5,255 bases of DNA, from assembly GCA_947457025.1 (NCBI GenBank), contig CANGUI010000168.1:1-5255 (forward strand). The letters are read 5' to 3'. The stretch comes from Flammeovirgaceae bacterium (GTDB lineage Bacteria > Bacteroidota > Bacteroidia > Cytophagales > Cyclobacteriaceae). A program made the translations under genes and the position numbers. The notes under the pieces were generated by a model that was not told the origin of the DNA, did not search any database, and saw nothing but the letters and a program-made list of their open reading frames with translations. Shown piece after piece: positions 1 to 5,255 of this stretch (position 1 is the first letter of the stretch; the number at the start of each line of letters is the position of its first letter).

Positions 1-401
1 ACCTCGCACTCCCATTTCTTGATACCAAAAATTTCTTCCGGTATGCGGATGTTCAGGTCCTGCTTCACTTTCACCTGGCAGCCCAGGCGGACATTTTCTT
101 TTTGTTCCTGTCGGCTAAGGTGGCCCACTTCCGTCGGCAGCACATCTCCTCCGCCCGATTCCACCACACACTTGCACATGGCACAGGTTCCGCCTCCGCC
201 GCAGGCCGAGGGCAGGAAGATTTTTTCGTTGGCCAGTGTGGTGAGCAGTGACGTGCCGGCCGACACGGTGATGGTTTTCTCGCCGTTGATGACGATTTTA
301 ACCGGGCCGGATTGCACCAGTTTTTTCTGAGCAAAGATCAATAGGGCGACCAAAAGCAGGATGATCAGGGTGAAGGAAACAATCGAGGTGAAGATCAGCA
401 T
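1..401 (-). CDS. nqrF: Na+-translocating NADH:quinone reductase subunit F, N-terminal part (cut by window edge)
   Basis: NqrF is the membrane-anchored NADH-oxidising subunit of the Na+-pumping NADH:quinone oxidoreductase. It takes electrons from NADH via FAD to a [2Fe-2S] centre and on into the complex. The 133 visible codons show one hydrophobic N-terminal helix (about residues 2-24, MLIFTSIVSFTLIILLLVA), then a plant-type ferredoxin domain. Its four cluster cysteines are C67, C73, C76 and C108, with the motif SACGGGGTCAMCKC and the NqrF spacing Cx5Cx2Cx31Cys. The segment ends at FGIKKWECEV, just before the expected FAD/NAD(P)-binding reductase part, which lies outside the window (the family is about 400 residues). 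The start is the ATG at 401-399, directly before the membrane helix. No Shine-Dalgarno is evident. The gene upstream is hom, not nqrE, so nqrF appears to have its own promoter. Identity is near certain; only the C-terminus is unseen. Confidence 0.95.
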   Translation of the reverse strand, partial: MLIFTSIVSFTLIILLLVALLIFAQKKLVQSGPVKIVINGEKTITVSAGTSLLTTLANEKIFLPSACGGGGTCAMCKCVVESGGGDVLPTEVGHLSRQEQKENVRLGCQVKVKQDLNIRIPEEIFGIKKWECE

Positions 402-594
402 GGAATTACGCGTAAAGTGCGGCTACAAATATATTGCTTACCCCTAAAAGTAGACCGCCGTCCGGCGAAATTTTAGACCGTCCAGGCTAAACAAAAGGAC
501 CGAAGTCGTTGGGCGCGAAACTGTGCTGGTGTGGTAGCCTGTTGGGTCAATCGGCTGAGGTTATTCAGAATTATTATCCGTGCCGTTCCCGGGT
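402..594. other. hom-nqrF intergenic region
   Basis: This 193-base gap separates the hom stop from the nqrF start, both on the minus strand. It holds the -7 element above, a nested inverted repeat (CTAAAA 444-449 with TTTTAG 471-476, enclosing CGCC-GTCC-GGCG 456-467), and a direct repeat TAGACCG (451-457 and 474-480). For hom termination the only candidate is a minus-strand GAC-TTCG-GTC mini-hairpin (507-498) followed by CTTTTGTTT. Its 3-bp stem is too short for confidence. No coding sequence is apparent. Confidence 0.5.
426..433 (-). promoter_or_regulatory. Putative Bacteroidota -7 element of nqrF
   Basis: On the minus strand TATATTTG matches the Bacteroidota -7 consensus TAnnTTTG exactly and lies 24 bases before the nqrF ATG, which would give a 5' leader of roughly 15-20 bases. 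No convincing -33 TTG is visible 19-21 bases upstream (that stretch reads CGGTCT), so the call rests on the -7 element and its position. Confidence 0.4.
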
Positions 595-1824
595 TTACGC
601 CGCCGTAACTTGCTCTTTTTCAATACTTTTTATGGATTTCGGGCGGGTTCCCGGGGCCAGGATGACATTTACGCCCGGTTGGCCGGCCCAATTCCGGATT
701 TTTTCCAGCGGCACATATCCCGTAAGGAATTGGTGGCCATTGCCGCGAAAGCCACCGGTAAACTGCAGAAAATCGTGCGGCGTCACGGCCTTGTCTGCTG
801 TAAAGCTGACGATTACCTCTGCCGCAGCTTTGTTGCTGAAGCGGAGGGTAGTGCCTTCATTTCTTTTCTTATACTCATACCGGTAGTCGTACGTCAGCGC
901 GGAGATGTCGCTCAACACGGCGGACCCGGTGGGGTAGCTGCCGGCACCCTTGCCTACAAACAGTTGCTTTTCGGAAAAAGCACTCTCAACCTGCACGGCG
1001 TTGTATTCGTTGCGCACGGAAGCGAGCGGATGGTTCGGCTCTACGAACTGCGGTGCGACCAGGCCAAATACGTGTTCGCCCTCCTTAAAGGCGCGCGCTA
1101 CCAATTTTATGGTGAGGTTATGATCACGGGCATATTTCACATCGACCTCGCTGATGCGGTCGATGCCGAAGTTAACCACATCCTCGGGTCGAACAAATAC
1201 CCCGAAGGTGTGAGCCATCGCAATGACGAGCTTGTACTTCGGGTCGAATGCCCTCACATCCAGGGCAGGGTCACTTTCGGCAAAGCCGAGCTGCTGAGCC
1301 TGCAGAAGGGCATCGGCATAGTTCTTTCGTTCCTCAAATACTTTGGTCAGGATGTAATTGGTTGACCCGTTAAAAATGCCTTCGATGCTGCTGAGCAGGT
1401 CGTTGTCGTAGTATTCTTCCAGATTACGGATGATCGGGATACTGCCGCAGACCGCACCCTCGTATAAAACCGGGCGATCGTACTTTCGCTGGAGTTGATA
1501 GATTTCTTCCAGGTGCTCGGCTAGCATTTTTTTATTCGCGGTTACTACGGCTTTGCCTTTTTCGAGGCTGCCTTTCACGATCTGAAAGGCCACCTCCGCA
1601 TCATCAATCAATTCAACGACCACGTCAATTTCGGGGTCTTCCAGGATGTCGGAGGGGTTGTAGGTAAACAGGTCATGCTGGAGGGGCCGCTGCTTGTCGC
1701 GGTGTTTCACCCCGATGCGTTTGATTTCGGCTTTCACGCCATGTGTTTCGTGCAGCACGTGGTAAAGCCCTTGTCCGACACATCCGAACCCGAAAAGTCC
1801 GAGTTTAAGTTTTTTCTTCATCAT
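595..1824 (-). CDS. hom: Homoserine dehydrogenase (monofunctional)
   Basis: It reduces L-aspartate 4-semialdehyde to L-homoserine with NAD(P)H in the cytoplasm, the branch point to threonine and methionine. The 409-residue protein has an N-terminal Rossmann fold with GFGCVG (G12, G14, G17), the TANKK segment (K98) of the active site, and the substrate-domain signature from GFAESDP (E183) to AFDPKYKL (D194, K198); these match the catalytic Glu, Asp and Lys of the family. VGKGAGSYPTGSAV (290-303) is the conserved closing motif of the catalytic core. No aspartokinase is fused. About 95 residues follow the core (from about 311) and I do not recognise a classical ACT domain in them. The ATG at 1824-1822 overlaps the metX TGA in ATGA, so translation is probably coupled; a second ATG follows directly and either could be used. 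It is the last gene of the metY-metX-hom unit and supplies homoserine to MetX. Confidence 0.96.
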   Translation of the reverse strand: MMKKKLKLGLFGFGCVGQGLYHVLHETHGVKAEIKRIGVKHRDKQRPLQHDLFTYNPSDILEDPEIDVVVELIDDAEVAFQIVKGSLEKGKAVVTANKKMLAEHLEEIYQLQRKYDRPVLYEGAVCGSIPIIRNLEEYYDNDLLSSIEGIFNGSTNYILTKVFEERKNYADALLQAQQLGFAESDPALDVRAFDPKYKLVIAMAHTFGVFVRPEDVVNFGIDRISEVDVKYARDHNLTIKLVARAFKEGEHVFGLVAPQFVEPNHPLASVRNEYNAVQVESAFSEKQLFVGKGAGSYPTGSAVLSDISALTYDYRYEYKKRNEGTTLRFSNKAAAEVIVSFTADKAVTPHDFLQFTGGFRGNGHQFLTGYVPLEKIRNWAGQPGVNVILAPGTRPKSIKSIEKEQVTAA

Positions 1825-2858
1825 ATGATCTGTTCTGTTGTTCCAAGGAAGCCGTGGAGGATGTTTTTAAACTGTTCGAACTCGATGAGAAACCCATCGT
1901 GTCCGTAGGGCGAGTGAATGATTTCGAGCCGGGCATGGGGAATGTGGCTGGCCAGCATTTCCTGTTCGCATATCGGGAACAGCAGGTCGCTGTCGATGCC
2001 GGCCACAAGCGTCCGGGCTTGTATGGATTGCAGCACGTGTTCTGCCGAAGCTCGATGTCGGCCGATGTGGTGCGCATCCATCATGTTGAGCAGTGTACAA
2101 TAGGTGAAGGCGTTGAATCGGTTGGCCAGTTTTTCACCCTGATATTGCTGGTAGGTGGCGGCCCGGAAGTTTTCGATGGTGTCAGCTGATTTTTCAGTTT
2201 GCGTTTCGCAGAAGGTGTTGTACGTTCGAAATGAAATCATCCCCATCGCGCGGGCTGCTTTCAGTCCCTGCACACCCGCACGGGGGTCCTCGTGCAGCCA
2301 TGTGTTGTCCGCCGCAATGGCCATTCGCTGGGCCTCGTTAAACGCAATTCCCCAGGGTGAATGAAAAGCGTTACACGCTATGGCCGCGAGATTTCGGATC
2401 ACGGTCGGACGTGCGATGGCCCATTCCAACGCCTGCTGGCCTCCCAACGAGCCGCCTACCAGCAACTGGATTTGATCGATGCCCAAATGTACCCGCAGCC
2501 GGTCGAACGCCTGAACAGCATCGCGGTTGGTGACAAACGGAAAGGTGTGGTAAAAAGGTTTTTTGGTTTCGGGGTTGACCGACAGCGGACCGGTTGAACC
2601 GTAGCAGCCCCCCAGCACATTTGCACAAATGATGAAATGATGCTTTGGATCCAGCGGACTTCCCGGTTCAAACATGCCCTTCCACCAGCTCGTTACATCC
2701 GCACTGCCCGTGAGTGCATGGCACACCCACACAACATTTGAACGGTCGGCATTCAGTTGCCCCAGTGTGGTGTATGCTAAGTGAAAACCCCGGAGTTCAC
2801 CGCCGGCCTCCAGTTTCAGCACACCATCATCGTGGTAAACGTGATTGACTTTCAGCAT
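1821..2858 (-). CDS. metX: Homoserine O-acetyltransferase
   Basis: MetX transfers acetyl from acetyl-CoA to the hydroxyl of L-homoserine, giving O-acetyl-L-homoserine for MetY. The 345-residue protein is an alpha/beta-hydrolase-fold enzyme of normal family length. The nucleophile elbow is GGSLGGQ with S137; the other triad members are the Asp of DSDLLFP (D291) and the His of YGHDGFL (H320). Family motifs NVVWVCHALTGSADV (41-55) and CANVLGGCYGSTGPLS (78-93) are intact. Some MetX homologues prefer succinyl-CoA, and sequence reading alone does not exclude this, but the neighbouring MetY fits the acetyl route. The start at 2858 is the natural N-terminus (MLKVNHVYHDDG) and has no Shine-Dalgarno. 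It lies 10 bases after a strong hairpin that could modulate its expression. The stop overlaps the hom start by 4 bases. Confidence 0.96.
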   Translation of the reverse strand: MLKVNHVYHDDGVLKLEAGGELRGFHLAYTTLGQLNADRSNVVWVCHALTGSADVTSWWKGMFEPGSPLDPKHHFIICANVLGGCYGSTGPLSVNPETKKPFYHTFPFVTNRDAVQAFDRLRVHLGIDQIQLLVGGSLGGQQALEWAIARPTVIRNLAAIACNAFHSPWGIAFNEAQRMAIAADNTWLHEDPRAGVQGLKAARAMGMISFRTYNTFCETQTEKSADTIENFRAATYQQYQGEKLANRFNAFTYCTLLNMMDAHHIGRHRASAEHVLQSIQARTLVAGIDSDLLFPICEQEMLASHIPHARLEIIHSPYGHDGFLIEFEQFKNILHGFLGTTEQII

Positions 2859-2868
2859 GGTAAGGAAA

Positions 2869-2891
2869 GCTGCCCCGTTGTGCGGGGCAGC
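2869..2891 (-). terminator. Intercistronic hairpin between metY and metX, attenuator-like
   Basis: A perfect 9-bp inverted repeat, GCTGCCCCG and CGGGGCAGC around a 5-base loop, fills the middle of the 42-base metY-metX gap. On the minus strand it is followed by TTTCCTTACC and then the metX ATG. The short, interrupted T tract makes it a weak intrinsic terminator at best. It could equally be a partial attenuator, a 3'-end protector of the metY message, or a structure close enough to the start codon to affect metX translation. The hairpin is certain as sequence; its role is not. Confidence 0.45.
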
Positions 2892-2900
2892 CGCGCGTCT

Positions 2901-4226
<1,326 letters not shown>

Positions 4227-4278
4227 TCAGGTAGTTTAAAGTTGATTTGATTTTTAATTTTCTTGTGAGGAATACAGC

Positions 4279-4322
4279 CGTAACCGTAGCGCTGCCCGTC
4301 ACGCGGCAGGCCGTTCGTTACG
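4279..4322 (-). promoter_or_regulatory. Compound stem-loop in the metY leader
   Basis: The outer arms CGTAAC and GTTACG (6 bp; 4322-4317 and 4284-4279) enclose an inner stem CTGCC/GGCAG (4309-4305 and 4296-4292) with a small CG-TGA-CG extension. It ends 55 bases before the metY ATG and has no T tract after it, so it is not a classical intrinsic terminator. It lies directly after the 4324-4363 stem-loop and may belong to the same control region. Function is inferred only from position. Confidence 0.35.
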
Positions 4323-4323
4323 T

Positions 4324-4363
4324 GTTGATGCCGGAAGCGCTGCGCTTACCAACAGGCAACAAC
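4324..4363 (-). promoter_or_regulatory. Strong stem-loop just after the leader ORF stop
   Basis: On the minus strand GTTGTTGCC (4363-4355) pairs with GGCATCAAC (4332-4324) with one T-T mismatch. Inside, GG/CC and AAGCG/CGCTT continue the stem around a CAG loop, with a 4-base bulge and a single-base bulge on the 5' side. It begins two bases after the stop codon of the 33-codon leader ORF, so a ribosome on the last codons or the stop would cover or melt its 5' arm. That is the arrangement expected of a leader-peptide attenuator, though no T tract follows the stem. Confidence 0.45.
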
Positions 4364-4365
4364 CG

Positions 4366-4467
4366 TTACCCGCACCACATACGACATGTGCGACACGTGC
4401 TAAAGGAGAAGTTCTTCTTTCTTTGATTTTTCCGCGAGAGGGGAGCGAATACAAGCATATTTTTCAT
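4366..4467 (-). CDS. Putative 33-residue Cys-rich leader peptide upstream of metY
   Basis: I recognise no family for this ORF. It begins with ATG at 4467-4465, six bases after the 3' strand of the riboswitch P1 helix, with a weak AGG before it (ATAGGTGTATG). The N-terminal half is MKNMLVFAPLSRKN. A basic stretch (QRKKN) follows, and the last residues are FSFSTCRTCRMWCG with cysteines at positions 25, 28 and 32. All three Cys codons (TGT, TGT, TGC) lie within nine codons of the TAA stop, and a stable stem-loop starts two bases after that stop. Clustered codons for the relevant amino acid just before a hairpin are typical of attenuator leader peptides, and MetY draws on the same sulfide pool as cysteine synthesis. 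Translation is not demonstrated; the ORF could be fortuitous in this approximately 50% GC leader. Confidence 0.5.
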   Translation of the reverse strand: MKNMLVFAPLSRKNQRKKNFSFSTCRTCRMWCG

Positions 4468-4473
4468 ACACCT

Positions 4474-4598
4474 ATCGGTTTATAGTTCCCGCCGGGACCT
4501 TCCCGGTGGGCAGGATGTAGCACCTGGTTCCCGCTTGACGGGAGGGGTTGCTAGCGCTTCATTGAGCCTGTTCTCTCAGCGCTTCTTTATAAATCGAC
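4474..4598 (-). promoter_or_regulatory. SAM-I (S-box) riboswitch aptamer
   Basis: This senses S-adenosylmethionine and controls the methionine genes downstream. All hallmark parts are present on the minus strand. P1 is GTCGATTTATA (4598-4588) with TATAAACCGAT (4484-4474), with one A-C mismatch and one wobble. P2 has AGCGCT arms (4583-4578, 4558-4553), an internal GAG/CTC helix and the kink-turn residues GA and ATGA. The conserved AGCAACC precedes P3, which has CCCG/CGGG at its tip (4542-4530). AGGTGCTA (4525-4518) is the conserved J3/4 side. P4 is a 10-bp stem with one mismatch (4510-4488). The P2 loop CAGG (4570-4567) can pair with CCTG (4514-4511) to form the pseudoknot. No terminator or T tract follows P1, so the expression platform is not an evident intrinsic terminator. 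Confidence 0.92.
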
Positions 4599-4626
4599 TG
4601 GCTTGCGCTTTATCGATCTGATGACA

Positions 4627-4658
4627 CAAACGTAGGGTTCATTAGTATAGTTTCCAAG
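4627..4658 (-). promoter_or_regulatory. Bacteroidota-type promoter of the metY-metX-hom unit
   Basis: The -33 element CTTG (4658-4655; TTG at 4657-4655) is followed after exactly 20 bases by the -7 element TACGTTTG (4634-4627). This fits the Bacteroidota consensus TTTG, 19-21 bases, TAnnTTTG. The predicted start, near 4620, would put the SAM-I aptamer about 20 bases into the transcript and give a metY leader of about 400 bases. An A/T-rich block lies immediately upstream, at the position of an UP element. Confidence 0.75.
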
Positions 4659-4660
4659 TA

Positions 4661-4698
4661 GACTTTAAAAAAATGTAAATATTTTTTTTAAAAGACTT
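4661..4698. repeat. A/T-rich inverted repeat upstream of the metY promoter
   Basis: TTTAAAAAAAT (4664-4674) and ATTTTTTTTAAAA (4681-4693) form an imperfect palindrome, flanked by direct copies of GACTT (4661-4665 and 4694-4698). It spans roughly -40 to -75 of the predicted metY start, so it may act as an UP-like element. It could also help end the thiL transcript coming from upstream. Both roles are inference. Confidence 0.4.
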
Positions 4699-4901
4699 AC
4701 TACTGTTAGCACGAATGACTTCTGGTAGGTTGAACTACACCTTACTTACCGGCTTCTTTTGCAGGTAGAATTGCATGGTGCTGTACTGTTATTGATGTGC
4801 GAGATTTTGCGAGGTCATCCCCATACGTTAGTTAAGCAGATGCAGATTATACACACCGTGAAAGGGGCTGCACCCGTATTGAGAACCAAGCGATACGTAT
4901 G
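4699..4901. other. Non-coding spacer downstream of thiL
   Basis: This stretch lies between the thiL stop and the A/T-rich block. I see no convincing gene, RNA or terminator in it. A GGG/CCC mini-hairpin (4875-4864) with CTTTC after it, and a GTAG/CTAC hairpin (near 4724-4737), are too short to call. A 13-codon minus-strand ORF (4776-4735) has no support. Confidence 0.5.
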
Positions 4902-5255
4902 CTACATGTTCAGCGCGTACGTTTTGAAGTGGTTCCACCCCTGAGCTGACAGTGGTACTGCGTGGCCGGCTTTGGTGACCAGTATGTGCTGCTGTGGTTG
5001 GTCGTGCAGATGTCCAATGAGGTGGATGTCGGGGTGGTTTTTCACCTTGTCGAGGTCTTCGTGCCGGATGGTGAAGAGTAACTCATAGTCTTCGCCACCG
5101 TTGAGGGCGCAGGTAATCGGATCGATTTTGAAATCGAGGGATGCTACGTTATACGTTTCCGTGTCGATGGGTACTTTGTCTTCGAAAATTTTGATGCCAC
5201 AGTTGGACTGGGTGGCGATGTGAAACAGTTCAGAGGCGAGTCCGTCGGAAATATC
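4902..5255 (-). CDS. thiL: Thiamine-monophosphate kinase, C-terminal part (cut by window edge)
   Basis: ThiL phosphorylates thiamine monophosphate with ATP to thiamine pyrophosphate, the last step of cofactor synthesis in the cytoplasm. The frame is open from the window edge to the TAG at 4904-4902, giving 117 residues of a protein usually of about 330-350. It opens with DISDGLASEL, the conserved DxSDGL motif of the ThiL/PurM-like ATP-binding superfamily, and contains NGGEDYELLFT (52-62), the second ThiL signature. It ends AQGWNHFKTYALNM; a GW(x)HF tail is usual in this family. The N-terminal part, including the glycine-rich ATP-binding segment, lies outside the window. It runs in the same direction as the methionine unit but is separated by 678 bases that contain a promoter, so co-transcription is unlikely to be the main mode. 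Confidence 0.93.
   Translation of the reverse strand, partial: DISDGLASELFHIATQSNCGIKIFEDKVPIDTETYNVASLDFKIDPITCALNGGEDYELLFTIRHEDLDKVKNHPDIHLIGHLHDQPQQHILVTKAGHAVPLSAQGWNHFKTYALNM

Noticed and set aside
487..507. GAC-TTCG-GTC hairpin followed by CTTTTGTTT after hom
   Set aside because: The 3-bp stem is too weak for a confident intrinsic terminator, and it lies about 90 bases after the hom stop.
580..1365. 261-codon plus-strand open frame
   Set aside because: It lies antisense to hom, which has complete family motifs; the translation resembles no known protein and starts inside the hom gene's 3' end.
4453..4460. TATGCTTG as a second metY promoter -7 element
   Set aside because: It has one mismatch to TAnnTTTG, lies inside the leader ORF just after the riboswitch, and would bypass the aptamer; the upstream promoter is a much better match.
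4735..4776. 13-codon minus-strand ORF downstream of thiL
   Set aside because: It lies upstream of the predicted promoter and lacks any codon bias or structure suggesting a leader peptide.
4759..4944. 61-codon plus-strand ORF in the thiL-metY gap
   Set aside because: Its end overlaps the thiL 3' end antisense, there is no ribosome-binding sequence, and the product shows no recognisable domain.

Overview
The window looks like chromosomal DNA from a member of the Bacteroidota, possibly of the Cytophagales/Chitinophagales type (the order is a guess). Three things point there. The clear promoter has the Bacteroidota -33/-7 form (TTG, 20 bases, TAnnTTTG). Start codons lack good Shine-Dalgarno sequences and the metY start sits behind an A-rich leader. 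The proteins resemble Bacteroidota forms of ThiL, MetY, MetX, homoserine dehydrogenase and NqrF. All genes I can support lie on the minus strand, so transcription runs from high to low coordinates.

Layout in order of transcription: the C-terminal third of thiL (thiamine-monophosphate kinase, 5255-4902); a 678-base non-coding region (4901-4224); metY (4223-2901); a 42-base gap holding a perfect 9-bp hairpin; metX (2858-1821); hom (1824-595, overlapping metX by 4 bases); a 193-base gap; and the first 133 codons of nqrF (401 to the window edge).

metY-metX-hom form a compact methionine unit. Hom makes homoserine, MetX acetylates it, and MetY replaces the acetyl group with sulfide to give homocysteine (direct sulfhydrylation). 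The long leader upstream of metY holds the most interesting content: a promoter (4658-4627), then a complete SAM-I (S-box) aptamer (4598-4474) with P1 to P4, kink-turn and pseudoknot all visible. Six bases after P1 a 33-codon open reading frame starts (4467-4366). It has three cysteine codons in its last nine codons, and its stop lies two bases before a strong stem-loop (4363-4324), followed by a second compound stem-loop (4322-4279). This geometry suggests a cysteine-sensing leader peptide placed between a SAM riboswitch and metY, so that the unit would respond to both the end product and the sulfur supply. The second part is inference.

thiL and nqrF are flanking housekeeping genes without an evident link to the methionine unit. 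I see no mobile elements, CRISPR arrays, tRNA or rRNA genes.
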